Below are positions 43,109 through 52,448 of a stretch of DNA of 64,000 nt, piece by piece. Every line of letters starts with the position of its first letter. Position 1 is the first letter of the stretch. Both the position numbers and the translations under genes were made by a program. This stretch comes from Cryobacterium sp. SO1. GTDB taxonomy: Bacteria > Actinomycetota > Actinomycetes > Actinomycetales > Microbacteriaceae. The notes beneath the pieces were generated by a model. It worked only from the letters and a program-made list of their open reading frames with translations, had not been told where the DNA came from and did not search any database. The DNA lies in contig NZ_CP067394.1 of assembly GCF_004210215.2 (NCBI RefSeq), positions 2,418,001 through 2,482,000 on the forward strand, written 5' to 3'.

Positions 43109-44673
43109 GAGGACACACTCCAACTTTGGGGCAGGTGAGTCCGCCACGACCCCGCGGGGAACTTGGAGCTCACGAAATCAAAATCCTTTGCTATGTACCA
43201 CGAATCAGGTACGAAGGGATGGATAATATGGGTCGCTCCGTCGCTCCTGACAAAAGGAGAGCCCTTCGGGGCAACCACCACGGTATCCATATGGTTTGCG
43301 AACTGCGTTGCGAAGCCTCCGCCTCTTGTGCCCGTATTGCAGGAGATCAGGGTTATGTGGCTGAAGTTCTTCGCTGCCGGATCCATCCGGATGAGGGTCG
43401 CAAGGTGGGAGGCGCTCAAGTTCCAGTTGCCGATATGTACCAAATCAGAACTGCCGTGCACGAACACGTTGTAGGAGTTGGGAGACAGGTCCATCTTCGC
43501 CGCGCCGGCGATGTGCCCCGCGTCTTTGACGGGGTCCATGAAGTGTCTCCCGTTTGTGCCCACAGCACGGCTGTTGTTCCAGATGGCCTGGAGCACTGGG
43601 TGCAGGATGGGTGGTGCGTCCGGCATGACGGTGTCTGGATCCCGGCGAAGTGGTGGTGAATCCAGGCGAAGTGGTGGTGAATCCAGGCGAAGTGGTGGTG
43701 CGTCCGTCATCTCAGTGTCGGGCCCGAATCTCCGAGGGAAGTCCGGAACAGGTGCGCCATCCGGAGTGGCGCGGGCGGCCTTTGCGGCATTCGCCGCGGC
43801 CTTGGCCGCGCTCCGAACCATCAGGAGCATTACGCCACCGCCGATGAGCAACCCGGCGATAGCGAATCCCAGGTCGGCCAGGCTTCCGCCCCCCAGGCCG
43901 AGGAGAGCCGCCTGCGCCGCAACTTCGACTGCCACGAGCGCAAGCTCGATGCCCGCGATGGCCATCAGAACGGCCGCGCCCAAGCCCGGAATCAGCAGCG
44001 CGATGACCGCCAAAGCCATGCCGATCACCATCAGGACTTGCGTGAGGATCTGGAGGAATTTCACGAACCACGCCTTGATGCGGTCGCCGGTGGTGTCGGT
44101 CAAGCCGTCGTCGAATCCCGCCCGGATAGTCTTCGCCGCCCGACTTCCGGCGGCGTTGAGCTCGGCCAACACCGAGCCGAGCTTCGCTTTGGCCGCTAGG
44201 AGGTCCTCTACGGAGATGTCCTGGCGTCGGGAATTCTCGGTGTTCGCCGCCTCATCCTCCGCCGACAGGGTACCGTCCTCTGGCGCGATGATGTCCGGCA
44301 CTGCAGATGCTGCCCGGCCTCGTCCGTCGGCCTCCACAGCGTCATCAAGGGCGTCGGCCGAACCTTGCAGACCGATTTCGATCGCGGGCAGGAAGCCGGT
44401 CACGGCGTCCACAACGTGCTGGTACCGGCCGACGACCTTGTGCAGGTCCTCCGACACCTCGCGGGCCGACTCTCGAAGCGCGTCAGCGTATTGTCCTTTC
44501 AGGACATCGCCGCCCGCGATCTTCTCGAGAGTCGCGGCCTCGAGCTCCAGTACCTGCGCGAACTTGCGGTACTGGCTGGCACGCGCCTCAACCGCAAACG
44601 TATCCGCGGTGACCGGATCCCCGTCCTGATCCAGCAGTTCCCACTGGCCGGGGCGCTTAGGCACTGCCGCCAC
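43105..44673 (-). CDS. T7SS effector-like protein with C-terminal His/Cys domain (module 1)
   Basis: The protein has 522 aa. Residues 1-200 are helical and homologous to the N-terminus of the module 2 protein at 53041-54438 (W-x-L-L-D near the start, LEKIAGGDVLKGQYADALRESAR, RYQHVVDAVTGF). Hydrophobic segments at about 203-290 could form a pore or TM hairpins, followed by a repetitive APPLRLDS linker at 320-350. The C-terminal domain at about 360-522 has YNVFVHGSSDLVHIG (His406) and ITLISCNTGTRGGGFATQFANHMDTVVVAP (Cys445). This resembles caspase/CHAT/C80-like His-Cys peptidase domains found in polymorphic toxins; that link is inference. Confidence 0.75.
   Translation of the reverse strand: MAAVPKRPGQWELLDQDGDPVTADTFAVEARASQYRKFAQVLELEAATLEKIAGGDVLKGQYADALRESAREVSEDLHKVVGRYQHVVDAVTGFLPAIEIGLQGSADALDDAVEADGRGRAASAVPDIIAPEDGTLSAEDEAANTENSRRQDISVEDLLAAKAKLGSVLAELNAAGSRAAKTIRAGFDDGLTDTTGDRIKAWFVKFLQILTQVLMVIGMALAVIALLIPGLGAAVLMAIAGIELALVAVEVAAQAALLGLGGGSLADLGFAIAGLLIGGGVMLLMVRSAAKAAANAAKAARATPDGAPVPDFPRRFGPDTEMTDAPPLRLDSPPLRLDSPPLRRDPDTVMPDAPPILHPVLQAIWNNSRAVGTNGRHFMDPVKDAGHIAGAAKMDLSPNSYNVFVHGSSDLVHIGNWNLSASHLATLIRMDPAAKNFSHITLISCNTGTRGGGFATQFANHMDTVVVAPKGSPFVRSDGATHIIHPFVPDSWYIAKDFDFVSSKFPAGSWRTHLPQSWSVSS
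43643..43700. repeat. Tandem repeat, 21-bp unit, nearly three copies
   Basis: The unit GGCGAAGTGGTGGTGAATCCA recurs head to tail inside the effector-like gene and encodes the 7-residue linker repeat PPLRLDS. The last copies are identical at DNA level, so the array is probably young or length-variable. Confidence 0.85.
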
Positions 44674-44950
44674 CGTCCGGGCTCAGTATTTCGGTCAACT
44701 GCTTGTCGACCTCCGGCCACGTCTGGCAGCCTTCGTCGACTTTGTCGCCGAGGCTCTTAATGCCCTTGAGCATCTTCTCGCGATGAACCCGCCAGTTCTC
44801 GACGAATTCGGTCATCGCTTCGCGAACATCGTCCTGGCCCCAGATGTCGCGCTCGCTGTCCATGGTCTCTTTAGCGTTGTCGAGCTCGTCATGAATCGCT
44901 CTCAGATTCGCGTTCGTGTCGTCAAGAGTCGCGTCGACCAGAATATCCAC
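44657..44950 (-). CDS. WXG100-like / IWG-motif T7SS partner protein (module 1)
   Basis: The 97-aa helical hairpin has the turn SERDIWGQDDVREAM around residues 33-47, a W-x-G-like signature (I-W-G). The second helix is FVENWRVHREKMLKGIKSL. It is paralogous to 54438-54728 (KDIWGHETVESAM). It would dimerise with a WXG100 protein or with the N-terminus of the effector encoded next, whose start it overlaps by 17 bp. It starts at GTG 44950. Module 1 has no second WXG100 gene. Confidence 0.8.
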   Translation of the reverse strand: MDILVDATLDDTNANLRAIHDELDNAKETMDSERDIWGQDDVREAMTEFVENWRVHREKMLKGIKSLGDKVDEGCQTWPEVDKQLTEILSPDGGGSA

Positions 44951-45046
44951 TGGAATCCCCCCGCCTGAATCAAAATGCAGCGTCTTGTCGTTATGGATGC
45001 GTGGTCAGCACGCGGGCATCCACTCTGCGCAATAATGCTGGTCGGA

Positions 45047-45058
45047 ACGCTAACACAC
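45047..45058 (-). promoter_or_regulatory. TGTTAGCGT motif upstream of T7SS module 1 (putative extended -10)
   Basis: The minus strand reads GTGTGTTAGCGT, 97 bp before the GTG at 44950, almost the spacing seen before the giant surface genes. It fits TGn-TANNNT. Confidence 0.45.
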
Positions 45059-45119
45059 GTTCATCCGATAGTCCCCTTAACGGGGGTGTCGCGATAGCGG
45101 CGGTCCCTACACTGAGGAC

Positions 45120-45905
45120 ATGATTCAGCCCCTCACCAGCACTCCCATCGGCCTGCTCACCAACAAAGTTGTTTTCATCACCGGCGCCAGCCGCGGCATC
45201 GGCGAGGCCGCCGCTCGGCTCTTCGCGCGGGAGGGAGCCGCCGTCGTGCTGGCCGCCCGCGGCAGGGAGGCCCTCAACCGCATCGTCTCCGATATCCGCG
45301 CTGAGGGAGGAGTCGCGGACGCGGTCACCTTGGACCTCGCCGATCGTGCGAGTATTCTCGCCGCCGTTGACCGCGTCGATGAACTTCATGGCCGGCTCGA
45401 CGGAGCCTTCAACAACGGTGCAATCGCACCGAAGCAGATCGGACTGCTTGACACCGTCACCGAGGAAGACATCGATGAGCAGTTCGCTGTGAACTTCCGC
45501 TCACACTGGACCGCAATGAACGCCGAAGCCGCGCTGATGCGCCGCGGCAGCGGTGGGGCGATCGTCAATACCTCGAGCATCGGCAGCCGCCGCGCGAACC
45601 CGGTCCTGCCCGCGTACGGTGCAATGAAAAGGGCGCTCAACAGCATCACCGAAACCGCCGCGGTCAGTTGGGCCGGTGCCGGTATCCGGGTCAACGGCAT
45701 CACCCCAGGCGCAACTACCACCCAGATGATGGTCACGTTCGAGGCAGAGGTCCCCGGTATCGTCGATCAAATCACCGCTTCGATACCGCTTGGACGCCTG
45801 GCCGAACCTCACCAGATCGCTGAAGTAGCCGCATGGCTGCTCAGCGACCGGGCCTCCTACGTGACAGGGGCAATCGTGCCGGTCGACGGCGGCGCCGGCG
45901 CCTGA
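45120..45905 (+). CDS. SDR family oxidoreductase
   Basis: This is a classical short-chain dehydrogenase of 261 aa. NAD(P)-binding TGASRGIG is at 21-28, with AARG at 46-49 suggesting NADP preference. The structural motif is FNNGAI in place of NNAG, catalytic Ser lies in NTSSIGS, and Tyr166/Lys170 in YGAMK. The C-terminus ends VTGAIVPVDGGAGA. The substrate is unknown. It is the only plus-strand gene between the two T7SS modules and looks unrelated to secretion, so it may have been inserted there. The following 45906-46021 gap has no evident hairpin. Confidence 0.93.
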   Translation: MIQPLTSTPIGLLTNKVVFITGASRGIGEAAARLFAREGAAVVLAARGREALNRIVSDIRAEGGVADAVTLDLADRASILAAVDRVDELHGRLDGAFNNGAIAPKQIGLLDTVTEEDIDEQFAVNFRSHWTAMNAEAALMRRGSGGAIVNTSSIGSRRANPVLPAYGAMKRALNSITETAAVSWAGAGIRVNGITPGATTTQMMVTFEAEVPGIVDQITASIPLGRLAEPHQIAEVAAWLLSDRASYVTGAIVPVDGGAGA

Positions 45906-46021
45906 GCCGCATCAGCCTCACCAGGAGGAACCCGCGGTCGGACGACGCGCACCGCACCGGGCAACAGGGGCCTCAGCAGCCATCCGAATGCCGACCCCCC
46001 CGCCATGAACGAGCGCCGCAC

Positions 46022-49000
46022 TCACAGGACCGGTACTTCGGAAACGGTGGGAACGAGGACGGTCACCAACTCCCCTGATCCGAGGTGGACGAGGGCGCGG
46101 CCCAGGGTGATCTGCGACGAAATGGACGAGCGTGGCACCCGAACGCCGACGAGGTCGCCGTCCAGCGCCGTTTGAGGGCTGAGGAGCGCGCCGCGACGGT
46201 TCTTCTTCGCGTCAATCTGCCATCCGGAGAACCCGCCGGCGATCTGGCTCGCGTCGCCCGCGATGACGAGCGCGCGGCGGTTGTCAGATGCAGAGCGGAT
46301 GTAGGCGCGCAGCCACGCTTTTGCGGGGGCTTCGGCGAGAAGCTCAGCATCGTCGATGAGAAAAGCCACATCCTTGCCGTCCGGGTCGAGCAACGGGGCG
46401 AGGACGCTCTCCTCGACCTCCTCTTCGGCGAGGACAGCGCGAACACCGGGGCGTCCCTCGAGTCGGCGCAGCGGACTGACCCGGGGTGCGGCGATCACCA
46501 GCTCCGTGCCCGAGCGGAGAAGGGATTGCGCCATGACGAGGAGCATCGTGCTGCGGCCCGACCGCGCTGGTCCGGCGATGATGAATGTCGGAGCGTCACC
46601 GGCGAGGTCCATACCGATTGCCCCTATCTGGTCGCCGCCGATCCCCAGCATCGCCCACATCGGGCGAGCGGCCTCCGTTCCCGCGTAGGCGTAGGCACCA
46701 TCAAGGTCGATTTCGGAGGGCAGATCGTCGACGCGGAATGGACCGCCAGGGACGGCGGGCGCGGCGGCGCGCATGGCTGCTGCAGCGCGCCTCACCGCTT
46801 CGGTCTGTCCGCGGCCCGACGGATCGCTTCCCAGCACTGCGGCCTGCACCTCGCGCCCGCTGCGGGACCGGAAGCCACGCCCTGGGGGAATCTCCTCGGG
46901 CAGGGTGCGGTGGTTGATCCCCGCCATGCCGAAATCGAGCCGATCGGTGAGCCGCAAGAGGAGCATCTCATCGGTCAGCACGCCCATCCGGCTCGACAAC
47001 AGGCTGCGGTCTCCCGCGATGACAAGGTGGATGCCGGCACTCGCACCATCGCGCAGCAACTCGTGCACGATATCGACGAGGACGCCGCCCTCAATCTCGC
47101 CGAGGGTGCTGACGAAGCTCTCCCACCGGTCGATGAACACGATCACGTGAGGCAGGGCTTCGCCGGGTGCGGCATGCTCCCTTTGCTCGGTGACATTGGC
47201 GTTGTTGCCCGCCCCGAGCACCTGCTGCCGACGGCCCAGATCGCCGCGCAGCCTCAGGAGCAAGCGTTTGGCGCGGTCGGTCTGGCTCCGCTGCACCACG
47301 GCACCCGAATGGGGTAACTCATCGAGCACGGCAAGAGCCCCGTTACCGCAGTCGAGTGCGTAGAGGTGGAGATCGGTGACGGCGAGCCGGGATGCCGCGC
47401 TGACCGCCATCGTTCGGAGAACACTCGATCGGCCAGATCCCGGAGCGCCGACCACATACATGTGGCCGAAGTCATCCAGATCGATGACCGCAGGACCCTG
47501 ATGCTGGGCAGTGGGTTCATCTTCCTGGCCCCACGCAAACGCGGAAGGCGCCTCGGGGGTCGCGAGGGACTCGCGGTCGATGAGTGGCGGCAAAGGCTGC
47601 AACCATGGGCTGCGAGGACGCGCGATGCCGGCGCGTTCGGCTGCGTCGACCAGCGTGTCGACGATGGCGGACAGGTCGGTTTCGTCGGCGACCCGGCGCT
47701 TGGCCACCTTCGGACGCGGGACCGGAGCGCCGAGTGTCGTGGGTGAGAGTCGCGCGACGAAGAGCGGCTCGATTTCGGCGACCTCGCTCCGGCTGAGCCG
47801 GCGGCCGCCGACGCGAGCGGTCTGGAAGGGAATCAGGGATGCGTGGCCGAGGCGGGCGTAGGCGCGACCCGGCTGCGTCTTGGCTATCCGAGCAGCATCC
47901 GGGGCGTCGATGACATCGCTCGACTCACTCTTGTCGGTCATGCGCAGAGCAATGCGCAGGTTCGTGTTCGCCCGAATCTCCGGGGAGATGACGCCGGAGG
48001 GTCGTTGGGTCGCGAGAATGAGGTGGATACCGAGTGAGCGGCCGCGCTGCGCGATGTTCACGAGACCCGAGACGAAGTCGGGAAGTTCTTTCGCCATCGC
48101 GGCGAACTCGTCGATGACAATTGCGAGCCGCGGGAGGGTCGGGCCCGCATATCCCCTGAGCTGTGCGTCCAGATAGTCCTCGAGGTCTTTGGCTTCAGCC
48201 AGCGCCAGCACATGCTCACGGTAGGTGAGCTCAGCACGGAGCGAATCCAGCGCCCGCTCCACGAGGTGGGAGTCAAGATCCGTGACCATGCCGACAGTGT
48301 GAGGCAGGCGCGCGCATTCGCTGAACGCGGCGCCTCCCTTGTAGTCGACGAGCACGAACGTCATCGTCTCCGGCGTGTTCACGATGGCGAGCGACGCGAC
48401 GACGGTCTGCAGGAACTCCGACTTGCCCGAACCTGTGGTTCCTGCGACGAGCGCATGCGGGCCGTCGCGTACAAGGTCGAGCGAGAACGGCCCATCAATG
48501 GAGATTCCGACCACTGCCTCGGTCGATCCGCGCGCAGACTGCCAGCGCGACGCGATGTCCTCGGCGCTCATCTCCTCCAGAGCGAGAACCTCGACGAGCC
48601 TGGCAGAGTCGGGAATGAGGCCTTCAGATTCCGACACGGTGACGTCTCGAATGGGGGCCATTGCCCGTGCAATCTCCTCGAACCATTCATCCCGCACCTC
48701 GTCGACAAGGATTTCGCTGACCTCGTCCGCATTGTGTCGCTTCAACCTCATGCCGCCCTCGGCGCGTGCCAGCACAACAGCCGTGCACTCTTCGGGTAGT
48801 TGCTGCTCGTCACCGTCCAGACAGATGACGCTCACTCCGACTCCCGGACCGTCCCGAAGAATACCGACGACCCCGGGGAGAGCACGGAGTCGCCGCGCAC
48901 CGTCGAGAACAACCACGAGATCCGGAGTGAACACCGATTCCCGCGTTGACGCATCACCCTGCGCAGACCGTCGCTCAGCGATGATCGTCGACAGCTCGGA

Positions 49001-50398
49001 CACGCGGGCCGAAATCGTATCCGCTGTGGCGCCGATAAGCGCCAGCGCGTCCTGCCCAAGGGCCGGACGAACGTGCGGCAGCCATGCGGTCCACGCCCAG
49101 GCCTCAACGCTCTCAGACGCGGCAAGCACATAGATCTGCACATCCCGCGGGCTTTGCATCACGCCGAGTTGGCCAACGATCCAGCGCGCACGGCGCCGCG
49201 GCCAGTCCCCCGGTCCGGCGATGCCCAGGACCCCGGTCTCCCGCAGCGACACAGTGACGGGTACTGAGCTCATCACACCGTTGGAGCGGCGGCGGTGCTC
49301 CGGCTCCGCGAGATCATCGAGTACAACGCGGCTTGGCGCACTCGCCAGACCCAGACGCACCTCGAGGTGGTCCGGGTCCGCGATCCGACGTTCCCACAGA
49401 CGCCTGGTCGGCGTCGTCGCGATCAGACTGAGTTCTGCCGGACCAGGGCTGGTGGTGCGGCGACGGTGCTGCTCTTTCCGCACAGCGTCCCGCACCTCCG
49501 CTTCGAGCGCCGCGCGTTCATCCGCGTGCTCCTGAACCTGCCGACGGTGGCTCTTCACACCGTTGCGGCGGGAGTTCCACCAGTTCCCCACAACCATCAG
49601 CGGGGAGGCCAGCGCGAGAAGAAGGAAGCTCGGTGATTTGAAGATCACGGCGGTGACGACCCCGAGGAGGGCGGGCATCGCTGCCGCCAGCCACGGGAGC
49701 GGGTTGCGTTGGGGCTGGGTCGGCGCGGCCGGAAGACGGTAGTTCATTGCCGGCATCGCTGGCAGCAGGCGGGGCGGGCGGTTGTAGTCGAGTCGACCGG
49801 GTTCCGATGAAGGGAGAAGGTCGGCGTCCGCACGCGCGGCGGGCTGCACGATCAGCGCGCTGGGACCCAGCCGGAGTTGTGCCCCGGTCGGCCACGGGGT
49901 GTCGACCTCGCTCAGCGGGAGGTCGATCGTGTCGAGGGTCACGGGAACAAGTGACGGTCGCGCATCCGGGGATCGCCGCACGGAAACTGAGCCATCGAAC
50001 GCGACGAGCAGGACCACCGCGGGTCCGCTCACCCTCGGCGCGTCGACCAGAAGGTGCCCCGCAGGATCGACCTGCACGGTGGCCTCTCCTATACCGAGGC
50101 GGAGGACTGAGCCTGCTCCGGCACCACCCGCAACACAGAGGTCGACCGACCCGTCCGGGCCTGACGAGGGCGCGTCGGTCTTTCCGAACACGACCGCTGA
50201 GCCGTCCCGCAGGCCCGTGTGTCGGAGCTCGGATTCTGCGCCGATCTGTCGGCCGTCGACCCACATCGTGGCACCACGTGGTGCTCCCACCTCGGCCGCG
50301 AGACGCTCCGCGACGGCAGCGGAAGGGGTGCGAGGATCCGCATCAATGGACAGAAGGGCTTCCCTGGCGCCCGCTCGGGCCACCACAAGTATCCCCAC
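46022..50398 (-). CDS. eccC: T7SS FtsK/SpoIIIE-type ATPase EccC/EssC
   Basis: The protein has 1458 aa as a single chain. The N-terminal 190 residues resemble the FHA-like region of EssC. Two TM helices lie at about 230-270 (LPWLAAAMPALLGVV, FLLLALASPLMVVGNWW). Three ATPase domains follow. Domain 1 has a canonical Walker A GTTGSGKSEFL (near 656) and Walker B LAIVIDEFAAM (near 761). Domain 2 (GAPGSGRSSVL, near 988) and domain 3 (GPARSGRSTML, near 1279) have Arg in place of the Walker Lys. It would power export of the WXG/effector substrates of both modules. GTG start at 50398; last gene of module 2. Confidence 0.92.
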   Translation of the reverse strand: MGILVVARAGAREALLSIDADPRTPSAAVAERLAAEVGAPRGATMWVDGRQIGAESELRHTGLRDGSAVVFGKTDAPSSGPDGSVDLCVAGGAGAGSVLRLGIGEATVQVDPAGHLLVDAPRVSGPAVVLLVAFDGSVSVRRSPDARPSLVPVTLDTIDLPLSEVDTPWPTGAQLRLGPSALIVQPAARADADLLPSSEPGRLDYNRPPRLLPAMPAMNYRLPAAPTQPQRNPLPWLAAAMPALLGVVTAVIFKSPSFLLLALASPLMVVGNWWNSRRNGVKSHRRQVQEHADERAALEAEVRDAVRKEQHRRRTTSPGPAELSLIATTPTRRLWERRIADPDHLEVRLGLASAPSRVVLDDLAEPEHRRRSNGVMSSVPVTVSLRETGVLGIAGPGDWPRRRARWIVGQLGVMQSPRDVQIYVLAASESVEAWAWTAWLPHVRPALGQDALALIGATADTISARVSELSTIIAERRSAQGDASTRESVFTPDLVVVLDGARRLRALPGVVGILRDGPGVGVSVICLDGDEQQLPEECTAVVLARAEGGMRLKRHNADEVSEILVDEVRDEWFEEIARAMAPIRDVTVSESEGLIPDSARLVEVLALEEMSAEDIASRWQSARGSTEAVVGISIDGPFSLDLVRDGPHALVAGTTGSGKSEFLQTVVASLAIVNTPETMTFVLVDYKGGAAFSECARLPHTVGMVTDLDSHLVERALDSLRAELTYREHVLALAEAKDLEDYLDAQLRGYAGPTLPRLAIVIDEFAAMAKELPDFVSGLVNIAQRGRSLGIHLILATQRPSGVISPEIRANTNLRIALRMTDKSESSDVIDAPDAARIAKTQPGRAYARLGHASLIPFQTARVGGRRLSRSEVAEIEPLFVARLSPTTLGAPVPRPKVAKRRVADETDLSAIVDTLVDAAERAGIARPRSPWLQPLPPLIDRESLATPEAPSAFAWGQEDEPTAQHQGPAVIDLDDFGHMYVVGAPGSGRSSVLRTMAVSAASRLAVTDLHLYALDCGNGALAVLDELPHSGAVVQRSQTDRAKRLLLRLRGDLGRRQQVLGAGNNANVTEQREHAAPGEALPHVIVFIDRWESFVSTLGEIEGGVLVDIVHELLRDGASAGIHLVIAGDRSLLSSRMGVLTDEMLLLRLTDRLDFGMAGINHRTLPEEIPPGRGFRSRSGREVQAAVLGSDPSGRGQTEAVRRAAAAMRAAAPAVPGGPFRVDDLPSEIDLDGAYAYAGTEAARPMWAMLGIGGDQIGAIGMDLAGDAPTFIIAGPARSGRSTMLLVMAQSLLRSGTELVIAAPRVSPLRRLEGRPGVRAVLAEEEVEESVLAPLLDPDGKDVAFLIDDAELLAEAPAKAWLRAYIRSASDNRRALVIAGDASQIAGGFSGWQIDAKKNRRGALLSPQTALDGDLVGVRVPRSSISSQITLGRALVHLGSGELVTVLVPTVSEVPVL

Positions 50399-50400
50399 CG

Positions 50401-51783
50401 TCAGCCCGCGTTTCTGATCGCCGTGGCACGGTCACGGAACTGCACGTCTGGCAAAAATCCGCTGCGCAGGGTGTTGTCGTCGTCAACGGTGAACCGCCAC
50501 TTCGCGCTGGGAATATCCGCCAAAACGATGACGACCCAGCCGAAGCGCGAACTCGCGAAACGCTCGGAGAGCAACGCTTGCTGCGCCGCCGATGGAGCAC
50601 GGGACAACACGAGAATCCCGCGGCTTTCTGCCTCGAGTTCGGGGATGAGTTGGTCGAAGGTGGACATCCGCACGACGGTTTCGGGTTCAGGCAGGCCATT
50701 GCCGATCATCACGACCCGAGGCTCGTCCGACCAGGGGTTTCCGGTCAACTCTCCCAGCCATCGGCGCAAGACCTCGTGGGTGACCGGGGTCGGTCCCTCG
50801 AGACTGATTGGCCCGCGCGCCAATGCGAAGTCGACGAGCACTCGGCCAGACTCGGCTATGCCGAGCGTCACCAGGCGGGCGAACGCAGCCGTTGATCCTT
50901 CGGAGACGGGTTCGCTCTGCAGACGGGCTATCGACGCGGACCAACTCTGGCCGTCCTCCGACGCGGTCCACGGCTCGGGTGCCGGAGACACCGGGCTCGA
51001 CAGCTTCAGTCGCATCGTCGGTCCTTCGAAGAACACGCCGAGCACTCGAGGCACCGCCGTTCCGGCCTTCTCTGCTGCGGCCATGAGAACCCGGAGCGCA
51101 CGATCGACAATCCAGGACGCTGAAGTGTCGGTGCGCAGAAGGCTGTCATCAAAGGGGGTCCCCTTGGATGCCGCCCGACGGCGCGCCCGCACCGCGAACG
51201 CCACGGCGGCCACGATGCCCGCGACGAGCGCAATCACTCCGATGATTACGGCGGCGGGAATCCCGGCCCCGGCCTCGTCGCCGGGGTCCGCGGCAGGCTC
51301 TTCGCCCTGGTCAGGTTCCGTGCCTGCCTCGCCTTCTCCCGGCGCGGGCGTTTCGACGTCGCCGACCACGGGCAACGGGCCGAACTCGATTCCCGGACCA
51401 GCGGCATCCGACGGCATCTGCAGCGTCCAGCCCGCATCGACTACCGTCGGATCGGTCAGGGTCTTGCCGTCCGGCTGTGCTCGGCCTTTGTTCAGGTCGA
51501 AGATCTCGGTGAAACGATTTCCGTCGCCGAGGAAACGCTCGGCAATCTCGAACAGGAACTCCGGCTCGCCGGTTTCCTTTCGGACGACCACGTAGTAGTT
51601 GACGTCTTCGTCGGTAGAGCTCCGCTCGACCGTCGCCAGGGCCGAGGAGACTGCCGTCGGAGCGCCCGCGTGCGCGGAGTCCACGGAACTGAGCGCCACC
51701 ATCGGAAAGGCCACAAGGCCGGCCACGATCAGGCCCGGTAGGGCGGACCTGAACGACGGCAGTCCCCCGCGATTCACCCTCAT
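50401..51783 (-). CDS. LysM-like, single-TM T7SS-associated protein
   Basis: The protein has 460 aa. A signal peptide or anchor at about 1-40 precedes an extracytoplasmic region with a LysM-like module (YYVVVRKETGEPEFLFEIAERFLGDGNRFTEIFDLNKG...VDAGWTLQMP). An acidic Pro/Glu linker leads to a TM helix at about 175-200 and a cytoplasmic region of about 250 residues (WRFTVDDDNTLRSGFLPDV near the end). A peptidoglycan-binding, membrane-spanning partner of EccC is a reasonable reading, perhaps replacing EccB/EccE, which are absent. Overlap with 51780-52448 is ATGA; EccC starts 2 bp after its stop. Confidence 0.8.
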   Translation of the reverse strand: MRVNRGGLPSFRSALPGLIVAGLVAFPMVALSSVDSAHAGAPTAVSSALATVERSSTDEDVNYYVVVRKETGEPEFLFEIAERFLGDGNRFTEIFDLNKGRAQPDGKTLTDPTVVDAGWTLQMPSDAAGPGIEFGPLPVVGDVETPAPGEGEAGTEPDQGEEPAADPGDEAGAGIPAAVIIGVIALVAGIVAAVAFAVRARRRAASKGTPFDDSLLRTDTSASWIVDRALRVLMAAAEKAGTAVPRVLGVFFEGPTMRLKLSSPVSPAPEPWTASEDGQSWSASIARLQSEPVSEGSTAAFARLVTLGIAESGRVLVDFALARGPISLEGPTPVTHEVLRRWLGELTGNPWSDEPRVVMIGNGLPEPETVVRMSTFDQLIPELEAESRGILVLSRAPSAAQQALLSERFASSRFGWVVIVLADIPSAKWRFTVDDDNTLRSGFLPDVQFRDRATAIRNAG

Positions 51784-52448
51784 GCTGCACGAGCCGATCC
51801 GGGAACCATGGCGGCATCGCCAAGATGCTGCGGGCCGTCATCGCCTGCCCACCGGAATGTCGTCATCACCGCGTCGAAGAACAGCACGAGAGCGTCGGCG
51901 AGTTGCTCGGACTGTGGTGAATTCCACATCACGTTGAAGGACAGCGTCAGCCACTGCCCCTCGATCTCGTCGCGGCTGATCGTGTAGACCACTTGCCGTG
52001 AGGAGGCCTGCGGCCATTCCGGATCGGACTCCACATCGCGCAAGACCGAGGTGACCCGAGCCGCCGGGCGACCGTCGACCTCGAGCACCTCGCTTTCGTC
52101 GTAGCCATCCGTCATGACGCTGGCCACGATTTTCATAGGGTCCTCACCCGCGTCGCTGTCGAACTCGACCTCGATGATCGAAGCCGGAACCAGAATGCCG
52201 TGGATCGGCTGCACCGGCAGATAGACGACCGACGCCCCGGCGTTGTCCGCGTCGTTGATCGCGCCCCGGAGGCGGTCGCGGGACATCCGTCGCAACGGTT
52301 CGGTGCTGTCGCGCGGAAGGTCCGGGGGCAGTACGCGCGATACCACCTGCTCAATGGCCTCATCGAGCTCGCGTTCCCTCCCCTCCCCTGCGGGAAAGCG
52401 CGCCCACCCCTCGGGGAGAAGGAATACCCAGGCATCTGTGAGTTTCAT
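51780..52448 (-). CDS. T7SS module accessory protein, family A (module 2)
   Basis: The protein has 222 aa and is a paralogue of 41240-41845. Shared points are the N-terminal MKLTDAWVFLLPEGWARF strand, PPDLPRDSTEPLRR, IHGILVPASIIEVEF, RQVVYTISRDEIEGQWLTLSFNVMW and a final ALVLFFDAVMTTFRW helix-strand. No TM or signal peptide is present. The ATG at 52448 follows GGAAGAG; an earlier in-frame ATG at 52538 lies inside the upstream gene. It is coupled by ATGA to both neighbours. Function is unknown; constant presence in both modules argues for a core secretion role. Confidence 0.78.
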   Translation of the reverse strand: MKLTDAWVFLLPEGWARFPAGEGRERELDEAIEQVVSRVLPPDLPRDSTEPLRRMSRDRLRGAINDADNAGASVVYLPVQPIHGILVPASIIEVEFDSDAGEDPMKIVASVMTDGYDESEVLEVDGRPAARVTSVLRDVESDPEWPQASSRQVVYTISRDEIEGQWLTLSFNVMWNSPQSEQLADALVLFFDAVMTTFRWAGDDGPQHLGDAAMVPGSARAA

